Shown one piece after another: positions 1 to 12,443 of a stretch of DNA of 64,000 nucleotides; position 1 is the stretch's first letter; every line of letters starts with the position of its first letter. Origin of the DNA: an uncultured Pelagibacteraceae bacterium (lineage in GTDB: Bacteria; Pseudomonadota; Alphaproteobacteria; Pelagibacterales; Pelagibacteraceae); NCBI GenBank assembly GCA_902555065.1, contig CACDQQ010000001.1:163474-227473 (forward strand), read 5' to 3'. Position numbers and translations under genes: made by a program. The notes under the pieces are model-generated. The model saw only the letters and a list, made by a program, of their open reading frames with translations. It made no database searches and was not told the origin of the DNA.

Positions 1-359
1 ACAGTTTTATCATTAAGTCCAAGATTTAAAATTGTATCCATCATGCCTGGCATGGAAACCCTTGCACCAGATCTTACAGATAACAACAAAGGGTTTTTCA
101 AATCTCCAAATTTTTTACCAGAGTCTTTTTCAACGTTTTTTAACTCTCTATTTATTTCATTTATGATTTTAGGCTTTAATTTCTTTTTATTTTTATAAAA
201 TAAATCACATGCTTCAGTAGAAATTGTAAATCCCGGTGGGACAGGCAGCCCCATCCTTCCCATTTCTGATAAATTTGCACCTTTGCCTCCTAAAATATTT
301 TTTGGGATTTTTATTTTTTTTGTTTCTTTAGATTTAAAATTAAAAACTAATTTTGACAT
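1..359 (-). CDS. ppdK: Pyruvate, phosphate dikinase, N-terminal part (runs off the window edge)
   Basis: Reverse-strand translation begins [51 protein letters not shown], with [23 protein letters not shown], the PPDK N-terminal signature. Confidence 0.9.
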   Translation of the reverse strand, partial: MSKLVFNFKSKETKKIKIPKNILGGKGANLSEMGRMGLPVPPGFTISTEACDLFYKNKKKLKPKIINEINRELKNVEKDSGKKFGDLKNPLLLSVRSGARVSMPGMMDTILNLGLNDKT

Positions 360-2423
360 TTATACTTCTATTTTAGAAAAGTTAAAATAATTATCGAAGC
401 TTTTACACAACATTTTTAAAAGTTCTAGTCTGTTTTTCTTAATTATTTCTTCTTGATCATTAACTATTACATTATCAAAAAACTCATTGACCTCATTTTT
501 AGCACTAGAAAGAGTTTTAAGACTTTCATCATAATTCTCATCTCTATCTATACTTGAAAAATACTTTCTTATAGTATGTATTTTTTTATAAAGGTTCTTT
601 TCGTAATCATTTTTAAAGAGACCAGGATCGGCGGAACCCACGATATCTAATTTTGATTCTCTCTCACTATTTAAAATGTTTGCAGATCTTTTATAAATTG
701 CAATAACATCAATTCCAAAATCTTTTTTAATATTTTTATTCAAATTTAATGATTTATTAAAAATTTTTAGTAAATCGTCTATTCCATGTGAATTAATAGA
801 ACATTCAATAATATCCGATCTAATATCTTTTTCTTTCAAATAATTTTTTAATCTATCTAAAATAAAGTCTCCTAATTCATCATTTAATAATTTTGAGTCA
901 AAAGAGTAATTTTGTTCTTTGTACAAATTTATTGAATAATTTATTAGATCTCTTAATTTTATTTTTTTTTGATTTTCAATTATTAACCTCAATAAACTAA
1001 TAGTCATTCTTCTTAATGCATAAGGATCTTTTGAGCTAGTTGGTTTAAGATTAATACCAAAAAAACCAACTAGAGAATCGATTTTATCACTTAATGATAA
1101 TGCTATACTATATGGTTTTTTTGGTACTTTACTATCAATACCACTTGGTAAGTAATGCTCTGACACAGCTAAGCTTATTTCTTCATCAAAACCTTGCTCT
1201 CTCGCAAAGTATCCACCCATTACACCTTGCAATTCAGGAAACTCTGAAACTAAATCCGACATCAAATCTACTTTGCAAATTGAGGAGGCAATTTCTATCT
1301 TTTCTTTACTTATTAAAAGTTCATCCGATATTATTCCGCTAAGTTTTCTTACTCTTTGTATTTTATCAAAATAACTTCCTAATCCTTTAAAATAATTAAT
1401 TTGCTTCAATTTAGACACCTGCTTAACTAAATTTTGAGACTTATTTCTATTCCAAAAAAATTCTGCATCTGCTAATCTAGCTTCTACAACATTTTGATTT
1501 CCTAATTTAACTAATCCTTTCTTGTCCTTGCAATCTGCCACAACTATAAAATTATTTGTTATTTTTTTTTTATCATCAAATGTTGGAAAATATTTTTGGT
1601 GATATTGCATTGTAATAATAAGTATTTCTTGGGGAATTTCTAAAAATTTCTTGTTAAACTCACATACTAAAATTTTTGGTTTTTCAACAATATTTGTAAT
1701 TTCCTCTATAAGTTTTTCATTAAAGTTTATATAAATTTTTTTTTGATTAGTTGCCTTATTTATTTCTTTAGTTATAAATTCTTTTCTTTTATTTTGATCA
1801 ATTATTACCCCTCTTTGTTTAAAAAATTTTATATAAGATTTAAAATTATTAAAACTTTTTACTTCATCTTCTAGATCTTTATCTATAAAAGTTTTATTTG
1901 AACTCTGTAAATGGTTTAATTTAAAATCAATTATTTTTTTATCAAATAAGCATAATATTGATTTTAATGGTCTTCCCCAATATAAATCATAGTAGCCCCA
2001 TTTCATTGATTTTTTCCAAGAAATTTTTAAAAGCAAACTTGCAATATTATCTTTTAATAAATCGTATGTTTTAACTTTTTGTGGTGGTTTGTTGTAGAAA
2101 AAGAATATACCTTTATCAGTGCTTTTTTTGATAACTTTTTCTTTACTTATTTTATTAGATTTTAAAAATCCTTCTAAAGCCTTTTCTGGAGCATTAATAT
2201 TGGGACCTCTTATTTCCTGGGCTTTTTTTGTTACATCTTTAGATACCTTATTAATATAAACAATGAGTCTATTTGGAATTGAATAAATATTTATTTTACC
2301 TTTAATTATAATTTCATTATCATCAAAAAATTTTTTAAAAATTTGTATTAAATCATTTCTAGCATTAATTTGTAATCTGGAAGGTATTTCTTCACTAAAT
2401 AATTCAAGAAAAAATTCAGACAT
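360..2423 (-). CDS. glyS: Glycyl-tRNA synthetase beta subunit
   Basis: 687 aa; MSEFFLELFSEEIPSR start, adjacent to glyQ. Confidence 0.95.
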   Translation of the reverse strand: MSEFFLELFSEEIPSRLQINARNDLIQIFKKFFDDNEIIIKGKINIYSIPNRLIVYINKVSKDVTKKAQEIRGPNINAPEKALEGFLKSNKISKEKVIKKSTDKGIFFFYNKPPQKVKTYDLLKDNIASLLLKISWKKSMKWGYYDLYWGRPLKSILCLFDKKIIDFKLNHLQSSNKTFIDKDLEDEVKSFNNFKSYIKFFKQRGVIIDQNKRKEFITKEINKATNQKKIYINFNEKLIEEITNIVEKPKILVCEFNKKFLEIPQEILIITMQYHQKYFPTFDDKKKITNNFIVVADCKDKKGLVKLGNQNVVEARLADAEFFWNRNKSQNLVKQVSKLKQINYFKGLGSYFDKIQRVRKLSGIISDELLISKEKIEIASSICKVDLMSDLVSEFPELQGVMGGYFAREQGFDEEISLAVSEHYLPSGIDSKVPKKPYSIALSLSDKIDSLVGFFGINLKPTSSKDPYALRRMTISLLRLIIENQKKIKLRDLINYSINLYKEQNYSFDSKLLNDELGDFILDRLKNYLKEKDIRSDIIECSINSHGIDDLLKIFNKSLNLNKNIKKDFGIDVIAIYKRSANILNSERESKLDIVGSADPGLFKNDYEKNLYKKIHTIRKYFSSIDRDENYDESLKTLSSAKNEVNEFFDNVIVNDQEEIIKKNRLELLKMLCKSFDNYFNFSKIEV

Positions 2424-2424
2424 T

Positions 2425-3309
2425 TTAATTTTGTGTTTCTACCCAGATTTTTCCAATTTTTTTTGTCAGATCTCTGATCCTTGCAATATATTCTGCTCTT
2501 TGAGCAACACTTATAACTCCTCTAGCATCTAAAATATTAAACACATGACTTGACTTTAAACATTGATCATATGCTGGAAGAGAAATTTTCTTTTCAATTA
2601 AAGATTTTGCTTCACCCTCAAGCATTTCAAAAATCTTAAATAATTTATCAGTATTTGCATACTCAAAATTATATGCTGAAAATTCTTTTTCAGCTTGATG
2701 AAAAATATCTTTATATAAAACTCCTTCATTGTTCCAAATTAAATCATAAACATTTTTTTTATTTTGAATGAACATACATAATCTTTCTAATCCGTATGTA
2801 ATTTCAACAGATATTGGATTGCATTCCATCCCTGCCATTTGTTGAAAATAAGTAAATTGAGTAATTTCCATACCATCACACCATACTTCCCATCCAAGAC
2901 CGGCGGCACCTAAAGTCGGACTTTCCCAATCATCCTCTACAAATCTGATATCGTGCTCTTCATGTTTAATACCAATTGATGAAAGACTATTAAGGTACAT
3001 TTTTTTAATATCTTTTGGTGAAGGTTTTATTAATACTTGAAATTGATAGTAGTGTTGTAAACGATTAGGGTTTTCTCCATATCTTCCATCTGTTGGTCTT
3101 CTTGTAGGTTGAACATAAGCTGTTTTCCAAGGTTTAGGACCTAATGATCTTAGAGTTGTTGCGGGGTGAAATGTTCCTGCTCCAACTTCTAAATCATATG
3201 GTTGTAAAATAACACAACCTTTTTTTGACCAGTACTTTTGTAGATTTAAAATTGTATCCTGAAAAGAAATAAATGATTTTAAATTTTTTGTTTTTTTTTT
3301 AGAAACCAT
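2425..3309 (-). CDS. glyQ: Glycyl-tRNA synthetase alpha subunit
   Basis: Motifs [29 protein letters not shown] and [20 protein letters not shown]. Confidence 0.96.
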   Translation of the reverse strand: MVSKKKTKNLKSFISFQDTILNLQKYWSKKGCVILQPYDLEVGAGTFHPATTLRSLGPKPWKTAYVQPTRRPTDGRYGENPNRLQHYYQFQVLIKPSPKDIKKMYLNSLSSIGIKHEEHDIRFVEDDWESPTLGAAGLGWEVWCDGMEITQFTYFQQMAGMECNPISVEITYGLERLCMFIQNKKNVYDLIWNNEGVLYKDIFHQAEKEFSAYNFEYANTDKLFKIFEMLEGEAKSLIEKKISLPAYDQCLKSSHVFNILDARGVISVAQRAEYIARIRDLTKKIGKIWVETQN

Positions 3310-4105
3310 ATTTTTGCCAAATAGATCTTTCTTCTAGAACGCTAATCAATTTATCCGCATGGTCTTCTGAAGACGAAAGTTTTTTGGCAAGCCATCCTTT
3401 AGACTTTTCAAATTTTTTAATTTCAACATCTTCACCAAATTTTTCTCTTAGTACTTGTTCAGCATTCCCTATTCCATCTATCAAACCAAGTTTTAAGGAT
3501 GTTTTACCAGACCAAAATTCTCCAGAAAAAAGCTCAACATCTGTTTTGTTTAATTTTGTTGATCTACTTTCCTCTACAACATTAATAAATTCTTGGTGAA
3601 GTTCCAGTTGAATATTTTTTAATCTTTGAATGTCCTCTTCTTTCTCGTCTAAAAAAGGATCTAGAGTACTTTTATTTTTTCCAGCTGTATAAACCCTTCT
3701 TTGAACCCCAATTTTTTGAATTAAATCTTTAAAACCAAAAGAAGAATAAATTACTCCTATTGATCCAATTATAGAACTTGCATTAGCATAAATCTCGTCA
3801 CCTGCGCATGCAATTAGATAGCCTCCAGATGCAGCAACATCTTCCGCAAAAACTAGTACTTTTTTTTTATTTTTCTTAGATTGTTCTCTAATAAATTTAT
3901 ATATTAGATGTGATTGAACAGGAGAACCACCTGGTGAATTAATTGAAATTGCAACTGCTTCTGCTTTTTTTACTGAAAAAGCTTTTTTTATCATTTCTTC
4001 TTGAGAAGAATATTCTATTCCTTGTTTAAACTTTCCAACATTTCCAATGACACCAGTAAGCCTTAAATGACTAACAATTTTTTTTTTTTTAAAAATAGAG
4101 AACAT
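3299..4105 (-). CDS. S49 family serine peptidase (SppA/SohB-like)
   Basis: [16 protein letters not shown] and [21 protein letters not shown] motifs. Confidence 0.9.
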   Translation of the reverse strand: MFSIFKKKKIVSHLRLTGVIGNVGKFKQGIEYSSQEEMIKKAFSVKKAEAVAISINSPGGSPVQSHLIYKFIREQSKKNKKKVLVFAEDVAASGGYLIACAGDEIYANASSIIGSIGVIYSSFGFKDLIQKIGVQRRVYTAGKNKSTLDPFLDEKEEDIQRLKNIQLELHQEFINVVEESRSTKLNKTDVELFSGEFWSGKTSLKLGLIDGIGNAEQVLREKFGEDVEIKKFEKSKGWLAKKLSSSEDHADKLISVLEERSIWQKYGF

Positions 4106-4213
4106 ACAAATGATTATAAAAATTTTACTTATTTATAAAGCTACTTATAGTTGAAGAAATAGGTGCGTCAATTGATAAGTATATTAATAAACTTAATGTA
4201 ATAATTTGAATTT

Positions 4214-5227
4214 ATGGGATCAGTAGTTCAATTAAAAAAGCAAATAACTAATGCATACACAGATCTGTTAAATTCTGTTGATGAAAAACTTAGTTTAGTT
4301 GAGGATAAAATTTCCTATAAATTAGATAGTAAAGTTGAGCTAGTTAAAGAAATGACTGCTTATCACATGACTAGTGGTGGTAAAAGATTAAGAGCATTGC
4401 TTACTTTGGAATGTGCTAAATTGTGTGGATACACAAAAGGTAGTAGAGATGTAAACCTAGCTGCATGTGTTGAACTTATACACGCAGCAACTCTTATGCA
4501 TGATGACGTGATTGACAACGCAGATTTAAGAAGAGGTAAAAAAACTACAAACAAAATTTGGGGGAATCAGTCATCAATTCTTGTAGGAGACTACTTATTA
4601 AGTAGATGTTTTGAAATGATGGTTGAGGATGGAAGTATTGAAGTATTAAAACTTTTATCTTCTACATCATCGACTATCGCTCAAGGAGAAGTTTTGCAGT
4701 TACAACATAAAGGTGACTCTGAAATGTTAGAAGAAACATATTTGAATATAATTTCCTCTAAAACTGCAGCTTTGTTTTCAGCATCTTCAAAAGTTGGGTC
4801 GATAATTACTGATAAAGGCAATAAATTTAAAGATGCACTAGAATTCTATGGAAAGAACCTTGGATTAACATTTCAGATTGCAGACGACACACTTGACTAT
4901 AACTCAGAATTAAAAATGTTTGGTAAAGAGATAGGGAAAGATTTCTTTGAAGGCAAGGTAACTCTCCCGATTATTCTATTAAATCAAAAATTATCTTCAG
5001 ATGAAAAATTATTTTTAAAAAAAATATTTGAACAAAATATCAGATCCAAAGAACAATTTGACTATGTACTTAAGTTGGTAAAAAAATATAATATAATTAA
5101 TGAGTGTTACAAAAAAGCGGAACACTATATAAATTTAGCATCAAATTCATTAAGCATATTTCAAGATTGTGAAGAAAAAACTATACTTAAAAATTTAACT
5201 TCTTTTAGTATTAATAGAAAATTTTAA
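4214..5227 (+). CDS. ispB: Polyprenyl (octaprenyl-type) diphosphate synthase
   Basis: LMHDDVIDNADLRRG and FQIADDTLDY aspartate-rich motifs. Confidence 0.9.
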   Translation: MGSVVQLKKQITNAYTDLLNSVDEKLSLVEDKISYKLDSKVELVKEMTAYHMTSGGKRLRALLTLECAKLCGYTKGSRDVNLAACVELIHAATLMHDDVIDNADLRRGKKTTNKIWGNQSSILVGDYLLSRCFEMMVEDGSIEVLKLLSSTSSTIAQGEVLQLQHKGDSEMLEETYLNIISSKTAALFSASSKVGSIITDKGNKFKDALEFYGKNLGLTFQIADDTLDYNSELKMFGKEIGKDFFEGKVTLPIILLNQKLSSDEKLFLKKIFEQNIRSKEQFDYVLKLVKKYNIINECYKKAEHYINLASNSLSIFQDCEEKTILKNLTSFSINRKF

Positions 5228-5847
5228 GGTGATAAGAGAATTTTTTTCCAAGCATTATTTTCTCTAATATATTTCAATCTTTCGTGAATTCTATTTTCAC
5301 CATCTAACCAAAATTCAATTTCTTGGTGTTTTAACCTCCACCCTGACCAATGATCAGGTCTTGGAACATTATTTTCATCTTTATAGAGATCTTTAAATTT
5401 TTTTATTGATTGGTTTAGTTCTTCTCTATCTTTTAAAATTGAGCTTTGATTTGAAGCCCAAGCACCAATTCTACTTCCATAACTTCTGGAATTATAATAA
5501 CTATCAGCTTCATCATCTGAAACTTTTTCAGCGGTACCAACTATACGGATTTGTCTGAGTAAACTTTTCCAATGAAAGCACATTGAAATTTTTGGATCCT
5601 GCTTTATAGATTTTCCTTTATTACTATTAAAGTTAGTATAAAAAACAAATCCATTTTCTCCATAGTCTTTGAGCAATACCATTCTCACATTTGGATAACC
5701 TTTTTTGTCAATAGTGCCTAAAGCCAATGCATTTGGATCATTAATTTCTGTTTTCTTTGCCTCTTTATACCATTCAGTGAATAATAATATTGGATTATCG
5801 AGTTCAAGAAAGCATTTATCTAATCCTAAAGAATTTTTTTCGTTCAT
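5224..5847 (-). CDS. pdxH: Pyridoxamine 5'-phosphate oxidase
   Basis: FYTNFNSNKGKSI, FHWKSLLRQIRIVG and RPDHWSGWRLKHQEIEFW motifs. Confidence 0.95.
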   Translation of the reverse strand: MNEKNSLGLDKCFLELDNPILLFTEWYKEAKKTEINDPNALALGTIDKKGYPNVRMVLLKDYGENGFVFYTNFNSNKGKSIKQDPKISMCFHWKSLLRQIRIVGTAEKVSDDEADSYYNSRSYGSRIGAWASNQSSILKDREELNQSIKKFKDLYKDENNVPRPDHWSGWRLKHQEIEFWLDGENRIHERLKYIRENNAWKKILLSP

Positions 5848-5879
5848 AATTTAACCAAAATAATTTATATAATAATATA

Positions 5880-6965
5880 ATGTCTTTTAATACATTTGGA
5901 AAATTTTTTCGATTTACTACATGGGGTGAGTCTCACGGTCCAGCAATAGGATGTGTTGTTGATGGATGTCCTCCAAATATAAAGCTTAATATTAAAGATA
6001 TTCAGTTAGAATTAAATAAGAGGAAGCCTGGTCAGTCTAAATTCACAACCCAAAGAAAAGAGGATGATAAAGTGGAAATTTTATCAGGGACATTTGAGGG
6101 CAAAACAACTGGTACACCCATCTCAATGATTATATTTAATAAAGATATGCGTTCTAAGGATTATAAAAATATTAAAGATAAATTTAGACCTGGTCATGCT
6201 GATTATACATACTTTAAAAAATATGGAATTAGAGATTATAGAGGTGGAGGTAGACAATCAGCAAGAGAGACAGCTTCAAGAGTGGCAGCAGGGGCAATAG
6301 CAAAACAAATTTTACAAAATATTATTGGGAAAAAATACAGTGTAATTGGAGCAGTAACACAGTTAGGAATACTAGGATGTGACACAGAAAAATGGAATGA
6401 CAAATTCATTGCAAAAAACCCTTTATTTTGCCCTGATAAAACAGTTTTAAAATTATGGGAAAAATATTTACTTGGGATAAGAAAAGCTGGCTCATCATGT
6501 GGGGCAATTATTGAAGTGAGAGCAAGAGGTGTACCTGTCGGATTAGGAGCTCCAATTTATTCTAAATTAGATATGGATTTAGCATCAGCTATGATGAGTA
6601 TTAACGCTGTAAAAGGAGTAAATATAGGATCAGGAATGAACTCTGCTCAGCTTTCTGGCGAACAAAATTCTGATGAAATGTCTCAAACAGGAAAAAAAAC
6701 AAAATTTAAATCAAATAATGCAGGGGGAATTCTTGGAGGAATTTCTAGTGGTCAAGAAATAATTGTTTCATTTGCAGTAAAACCAACTTCGTCAATTCTT
6801 TCTCAAAGAAAAACAATTAATAAATTTGGAAAAAATACTTCGATTTCAGTCACAGGTAGACATGATCCTTGTGTAGGTATTAGAGCAGTACCTATAGGTG
6901 AAGCAATGATGCATTGTGTAATTCTTGATCACTACTTAATGAATAAAGCTCAATGTGGGAATTAA
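5880..6965 (+). CDS. aroC: Chorismate synthase
   Basis: [20 protein letters not shown] and [37 protein letters not shown]. Confidence 0.97.
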   Translation: MSFNTFGKFFRFTTWGESHGPAIGCVVDGCPPNIKLNIKDIQLELNKRKPGQSKFTTQRKEDDKVEILSGTFEGKTTGTPISMIIFNKDMRSKDYKNIKDKFRPGHADYTYFKKYGIRDYRGGGRQSARETASRVAAGAIAKQILQNIIGKKYSVIGAVTQLGILGCDTEKWNDKFIAKNPLFCPDKTVLKLWEKYLLGIRKAGSSCGAIIEVRARGVPVGLGAPIYSKLDMDLASAMMSINAVKGVNIGSGMNSAQLSGEQNSDEMSQTGKKTKFKSNNAGGILGGISSGQEIIVSFAVKPTSSILSQRKTINKFGKNTSISVTGRHDPCVGIRAVPIGEAMMHCVILDHYLMNKAQCGN

Positions 6966-8872
6966 TTAGTTTTTTTAATTACAACTTTAGAGTTTAAAGT
7001 TTCTAAAACTTTCGCCTCAATGGATTTAGCATCTAAACCAGCTTCTTTATACATTTCTTCTGGTTTATCTTGGTCTAAAAATTTATCAGGTAATATCATT
7101 GATCTAAATTTTAAATTAGTATCTAATAAATTCTTTTCATTTAAGAAATGATTTACATGGGCACCAAAACCTCCAATAGAACCTTCTTCCAATGTAATCA
7201 GCACTTCATGATTTGTTGCAACTTGCCACATAAGATTTTCATCAAGAGGTTTTGCAAATCTAGCATCTATAATTGTTGGATTAATTCCCATTTTTTTTAA
7301 ACTTTCTTCAGCTAATAGACACTCTTTTAATCTGTTTCCGAAACTTACTAAAGCAACTTTCTTTCCTTCTCTTATAACTCTTCCTTTTCCAATATCTATT
7401 TTTTCGTTGATATCGGGTAATTCTAAACCTGCTCCATTTCCCCTTGGATATCTAAATGCACACGGTTTATTATTAATATCTACTGAAGTATTAACCATTC
7501 TTACTAATTCTGCTTCATCACTTGCTGCCATAACAATAAAATTAGGTAAAGTTGATAAATATGTAATATCAAAAGCACCTGCGTGAGTAGCTCCATCAGC
7601 GCCCACTAGACCGGCTCTATCGATAGCAAATCTTACTGGTAAACTTTGAATTGCAACATCATGAACTACTTGATCATAAGCTCTTTGTAAAAATGTTGAA
7701 TAAATAGCTGCATAAGGCTTATAACCTTCTGTAGCTAAACCTGCAGCAAAAGTAACGGCATGTTGTTCAGCAATTCCAACATCAAAAGTTCTTTCCGGGA
7801 AAACTTTACTAAATGCATCCATTCCTGTCCCTGATGGCATAGCTGCAGTTATACCTACAATTTTACTGTCTTTCTTTGCATGCTCTATTAATGTATTTGC
7901 AAATACCTTTGTAAAAGCAGGAGCTTTAGTTGTTGATTTTTGTTGAACTCCAGTTTTAACATCAAATTTTGTTACTCCATGATATTTATCATCAGATTTT
8001 TCAGCAAAACTATAGCCTTTACCTTTTTGAGTTTTTATATGAATTAGTATTGGACCATTATGATTAGTTTCTTTTGCATTTTTTAAAATTGGCAATAGAA
8101 CATCTAAATCATGGCCATCAATCGGACCAACATAATAAAAACCTAATGAATTAAATAACGTACCTCCTGTAACAGCCGATCTCAAAAAATCTTCAGCCTT
8201 TCCAGCCTTTTTACTAAATCTTTTTGAAAAGGAAGAAATAATCATTTTAACTGTTTCTCTAAAACTAAAATAAATCTTACCTGAAAAAATTTTGGCAAGA
8301 TAAGATTTCATTGCACCAACTGGTTTTGCAATTGACATATCATTGTCATTCAAAATTACGATCATTTTAGTTTTTGAATCTCCCGCATTATTCATGGCTT
8401 CATAAGCCATTCCTGCACTCATGGCACCGTCACCAATAACTGCAATAACTTGATCTGATTTATTTGATAATTTATTTGCTGTTGCAATGCCAAGTCCGGC
8501 AGAAATAGAGGTAGAACTATGAGCTGCACCAAAAGGGTCAAATTCACTTTCCGATCGCTTTGTAAAACCAGATAATCCACTTCCTTGTCTTAAAGTTCGT
8601 ATTTTATCTTTTCTTCCTGTTAAAATTTTATGAGGGTATGATTGATGGCCAACATCCCATATCAATTTGTCCTTTGGAGTATCAAAAACATGATGAAGTG
8701 CTACTGTTAATTCTACAACACCTAAACCTGCACCAAGGTGACCACCTGTTTTTGAAACAGCATCAATCATTTCTCTTCTAACTTCATCTGATAAAACTTT
8801 TAATTCTTCATTATTCAGTCTTTTTATATCTGAAGGAAAATTAATATTATTTAAATATTTATAATTCTGCAT
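6962..8872 (-). CDS. dxs: 1-deoxy-D-xylulose-5-phosphate synthase
   Basis: [33 protein letters not shown] and [18 protein letters not shown] motifs. Confidence 0.97.
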   Translation of the reverse strand: MQNYKYLNNINFPSDIKRLNNEELKVLSDEVRREMIDAVSKTGGHLGAGLGVVELTVALHHVFDTPKDKLIWDVGHQSYPHKILTGRKDKIRTLRQGSGLSGFTKRSESEFDPFGAAHSSTSISAGLGIATANKLSNKSDQVIAVIGDGAMSAGMAYEAMNNAGDSKTKMIVILNDNDMSIAKPVGAMKSYLAKIFSGKIYFSFRETVKMIISSFSKRFSKKAGKAEDFLRSAVTGGTLFNSLGFYYVGPIDGHDLDVLLPILKNAKETNHNGPILIHIKTQKGKGYSFAEKSDDKYHGVTKFDVKTGVQQKSTTKAPAFTKVFANTLIEHAKKDSKIVGITAAMPSGTGMDAFSKVFPERTFDVGIAEQHAVTFAAGLATEGYKPYAAIYSTFLQRAYDQVVHDVAIQSLPVRFAIDRAGLVGADGATHAGAFDITYLSTLPNFIVMAASDEAELVRMVNTSVDINNKPCAFRYPRGNGAGLELPDINEKIDIGKGRVIREGKKVALVSFGNRLKECLLAEESLKKMGINPTIIDARFAKPLDENLMWQVATNHEVLITLEEGSIGGFGAHVNHFLNEKNLLDTNLKFRSMILPDKFLDQDKPEEMYKEAGLDAKSIEAKVLETLNSKVVIKKTN

Positions 8873-9742
8873 TTATTTATTTCTACTTAATATAAATTCA
8901 ATTGTCTCTTTTAAATCACTAGCATTATTTCCATAGCTAACTAAACTATTAAATATTTCTTTTTTTAGTTTAGATGCATATTTAATAGCATTTTTATATC
9001 CTAGTAAACTTATTAATGTTGCTTTTCCCCTTTTAGAGTCTTTATTTGTTTTTTTTCCTGCAGTTTTTGATGTGCTACTATAATCAATTAAATCATCTGC
9101 AATTTGAAAAAGTAAACCAATTTTTTCACCAAGAAGTGAGAATTTTTTTATTTTATTCTTTTTATTTGTCAAAATAACTGGAGACAAACAACTGAATGAA
9201 AATAATTTTCCAGTCTTTTTAATCTCCATATCTATTACTTTTTGTCTAGAAACTTTTTTTCTTTCATAATTTAAATCCAAAAATTGACCTCCAGCTATTC
9301 CTTGGTGTCCTGATGATTGAGATATTAAATTTATTAAGGTTATTTTTTTATTGTTATTTATATTGAACTTTGGATCAGACAAAATTTCGAAAGCTAGTGT
9401 CAAAAGGGAGTTTCCAGCTAAAACCGCGGTTGATTCTCCAAATTTTTTATGTGTAGTTAGTTTACCTCTTCTAATATCATCATCATCCATACAAGGCAAA
9501 TCATCATGTATTAGTGAATAAGCGTGTATACATTCAACTGCTGAACTTAGATATAAAAGATATTTTTTTTCTACTTTAAAAATTTTTCCAACATCAAAAA
9601 TAAGTTTAGATCTTATTTTTTTTCCACCGGGAAATAAACCATACTTAATAGGCATAATTAGATCTGTTTTTTTTTGTTTTGCTAAATAATTTTTTAAAAA
9701 TTTATTTACTTCATTAACAGTTTTAACTAATTTTTTTTTCAT
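8873..9742 (-). CDS. ispA: Farnesyl/geranyl diphosphate synthase
   Basis: SLIHDDLPCMDDDDIRRG and FQIADDLIDY; adjacent to dxs and xseB. Confidence 0.92.
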   Translation of the reverse strand: MKKKLVKTVNEVNKFLKNYLAKQKKTDLIMPIKYGLFPGGKKIRSKLIFDVGKIFKVEKKYLLYLSSAVECIHAYSLIHDDLPCMDDDDIRRGKLTTHKKFGESTAVLAGNSLLTLAFEILSDPKFNINNNKKITLINLISQSSGHQGIAGGQFLDLNYERKKVSRQKVIDMEIKKTGKLFSFSCLSPVILTNKKNKIKKFSLLGEKIGLLFQIADDLIDYSSTSKTAGKKTNKDSKRGKATLISLLGYKNAIKYASKLKKEIFNSLVSYGNNASDLKETIEFILSRNK

Positions 9743-9975
9743 TTTTTTTTGCTTAATTCTTCGATTTTAAGCTTGGTACTTTCAGATATATTTTTTGAGT
9801 CCTTTTGAAATTTTTTCTCTATTAAATTATTTAACTTTATTAAATATTGATAATCATCAATAGATTCTTCCAAATTTTTTTTACTTTCTAATTCTTGTAT
9901 TAAACGATCTGCTATATCTGTGAGTTCACTCAAAGATTTTGATTCAATATCATCTGGCAAAATTTTTTCATTCAT
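9739..9975 (-). CDS. xseB: Exodeoxyribonuclease VII small subunit (start trimmed to MNEKILPDD)
   Basis: Small acidic/coiled protein in the dxs-ispA-xseB context; the ORF-track start at 10014 would overlap the divergent sua5 gene. Confidence 0.65.
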   Translation of the reverse strand: MNEKILPDDIESKSLSELTDIADRLIQELESKKNLEESIDDYQYLIKLNNLIEKKFQKDSKNISESTKLKIEELSKKK

Positions 9976-9995
9976 ATAATAATTTGTAATATTAT

Positions 9996-10931
9996 ATGAA
10001 AATAAATGATTCAAATATTAAAAAAGCAGTAAAATATTTAAATAATTACGAATGTATTGGAATACCTACAGAAACTGTCTATGGATTGGCTGCTAATGCG
10101 TATTCTGATAAAGCTACCAAAAGAATATTTAAATTAAAAGGAAGGCCTGCTAATAACCCCTTAATAGTTCATTATTATAATATTAAAGATTTGGAAAAAG
10201 ATTGTGAGACTAATACTTTGTTTTATAAACTTTATAATTCATTATGCCCTGGGCCAATTACATTTATATTGAAACTAAAAAATGCAAGCAAAATTTCAAA
10301 AAACGTTACTAATAACAAAAATACGTTAGGTGTAAGATTTCCAAGTCACCGAACTGCTAGAATATTATTAAAATCTTTAAAATATCCTTTAGCGGCACCA
10401 AGCGCAAATATTTCTGAAGGGATAAGCCCAGTGACAAAAGATGATGTATATGATGAATTTGGAGAAAAAATTAAATTTATTCTAGAAGGTGGAAGATCAA
10501 AAGTTGGTGTTGAATCTACAATAATAAGTTTAGTAAAAAAACCCCAAATTTTAAGATTGGGCGGTTTAGATATTTCTATATTAAAAAAAAAATTAAAAAT
10601 AAATTTAAAAACTAAATTGCATGGTAAAAACAATATAAATTCTCCAGGAAGAGGGAGGGTTCATTATTCACCAGGTATACCCATAAGATTAAACGCAGTT
10701 AAAATAAAAAAAGATGAGGCTTTTATCCTTATCAAGAAGAAAAAAGAAAATAATAAGAATTATTTTTATTTAAGTAAGACAAATAATCTAATGGAGAGTG
10801 GTAAAAATTTGTATAAAACATTAAGGAAAATTAAAAAGTTAGGTTACAGAAAAATAGCTGTGCAAAGAATACCAAACCGAAACTTTGGATTAGTGATTAA
10901 CGATAGACTTCTTAGAGCATCAAAAAAATGA
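9996..10931 (+). CDS. L-threonylcarbamoyladenylate synthase (Sua5/YrdC/YwlC)
   Basis: IGIPTETVYGLAANAYSDKATKRIFKLKGRPANNPLIVH and APSANISEGISPV. Confidence 0.93.
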   Translation: MKINDSNIKKAVKYLNNYECIGIPTETVYGLAANAYSDKATKRIFKLKGRPANNPLIVHYYNIKDLEKDCETNTLFYKLYNSLCPGPITFILKLKNASKISKNVTNNKNTLGVRFPSHRTARILLKSLKYPLAAPSANISEGISPVTKDDVYDEFGEKIKFILEGGRSKVGVESTIISLVKKPQILRLGGLDISILKKKLKINLKTKLHGKNNINSPGRGRVHYSPGIPIRLNAVKIKKDEAFILIKKKKENNKNYFYLSKTNNLMESGKNLYKTLRKIKKLGYRKIAVQRIPNRNFGLVINDRLLRASKK

Positions 10932-11665
10932 AAAATTTAGTCGAAGTAAAAAATATTAAAAAAAATTATGGAAAGAACGAGGCAGTAAAAGGTATAAGCT
11001 TTAACATAAAAGAAGACGAAATTTTAGGTCTATTAGGTCCAAATGGCTCAGGCAAAACGACTACCATTGGTATGTTGTTGGGACTTTTAAAACCAACTAG
11101 TGGAGAAATTTTGATAAATGGTCAAAAATTGGAGGGAAATAGAATTGAAATCTTGGAACAAATAAACTTCATATCTCCATATATTGAATTACCAAAAAAA
11201 CTTACGGTTAAACAAAATCTAACCGTTTATGGAAAATTATATAAAATAAATAATATCAATGAGAGGATTGAATTTTTATCAGAAAAATTAAGATTGGGAG
11301 GATTGCTTAATGGCATTACAGGTGAATTATCATCTGGACAAAAAAATAGAGTTAGTTTGGCAAAAGCATTAATCAATGAACCAAAAGTATTGCTATTAGA
11401 TGAACCAACCGCATCATTAGATCCAGAAGTAGGTGATTTTGTTAGATCTTTTTTGGAAGATTATAAAAAAGAAAAAAAAATATCTATACTTCTTGCCTCT
11501 CATAATATGAATGAAGTCACTAGACTTTGTAAGTCAATTCTAATGATGAAAGATGGAATAATAATCGATAAAGGAAATCCTGAAGAATTAATCAATAAAC
11601 ATGGCAGAAAAAACCTTGAAGAAGTTTTTTTAAAATTATCTAGGAGTAAAAATGAGCTTAACTAG
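10928..11665 (+). CDS. ABC transporter ATP-binding protein
   Basis: Walker A GPNGSGKTT, signature ELSSGQKNRVSLAKAL, Walker B VLLLDEPTA. Confidence 0.93.
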   Translation: MKNLVEVKNIKKNYGKNEAVKGISFNIKEDEILGLLGPNGSGKTTTIGMLLGLLKPTSGEILINGQKLEGNRIEILEQINFISPYIELPKKLTVKQNLTVYGKLYKINNINERIEFLSEKLRLGGLLNGITGELSSGQKNRVSLAKALINEPKVLLLDEPTASLDPEVGDFVRSFLEDYKKEKKISILLASHNMNEVTRLCKSILMMKDGIIIDKGNPEELINKHGRKNLEEVFLKLSRSKNELN

Positions 11666-12443
11666 AATGTATGGTCTTTTTTTAAGACATTTTTATTTAA
11701 TTACCAGATCTTTCCCAAGGGTTTTGGATCTTGTTTATTGGCCGACTATTCAAATTACATTGTGGGGATTCATCTCAAATTTTTTTGCTACACATACAAC
11801 ATATTATAATAATGCTGTAGGAGTTATATTAACATGCGCAATACTTTATGATTTTCTTTTCAGAACAAGCATTGGATTTAATATGCTGTTTCTTGAAGAA
11901 ATTTGGAGTAGAAACTTTACAAATTTATTTATTGCGCCAATGAAAATTGGTGAGATATTAACCTCACTTGTTGCCACAGCTTTAATAAGAGCTCTAATAG
12001 GTTTAATACCAGCAGTACTTTTAACTTCTCCATTGTTCGGTATTTCTATTTTAGATTTAGGAATATTTTTATTCTTTTTATTTTTGAGCCTATATTTATT
12101 TGGAATAACACTTGGCATCCTGGTATCTGCTGGTCTATTAAGATATGGGCCCTCTTTTGAAAATATAGCATGGTCGACAATGTTTTTATTAGCTCCATTT
12201 GGATGCATTTATTATCCAATTGAAATATTGCCAGAGGTGTTTCAGAAAATAGCTTACTTATTACCATTGGTGTATATTTTTGAAGAGGCAAGAAATATTT
12301 TAATTAATCAAACTGTAGATATTCAAAATATCTATTATGCATTCTTGTGGAATGGGGTTTACTTTGTATTATCAATTGTATTATTCTATTATTCATTTAA
12401 TGTCGCAAAAAATAAAGGGACGCTTATTAATATGGGTGAATAG
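11652..12443 (+). CDS. ABC-2 type transporter permease
   Basis: Multi-TM protein overlapping the upstream ATPase gene; LDLVYWPTIQITLWGFISNFF resembles ABC-2 permeases. Confidence 0.85.
   Translation: MSLTRMYGLFLRHFYLITRSFPRVLDLVYWPTIQITLWGFISNFFATHTTYYNNAVGVILTCAILYDFLFRTSIGFNMLFLEEIWSRNFTNLFIAPMKIGEILTSLVATALIRALIGLIPAVLLTSPLFGISILDLGIFLFFLFLSLYLFGITLGILVSAGLLRYGPSFENIAWSTMFLLAPFGCIYYPIEILPEVFQKIAYLLPLVYIFEEARNILINQTVDIQNIYYAFLWNGVYFVLSIVLFYYSFNVAKNKGTLINMGE

Noticed and set aside
11846-12291. Minus-strand ORFs (120 and 81 aa) antisense to the ABC permease
   Set aside because: No recognisable domain and fully contained in a well-supported membrane gene.
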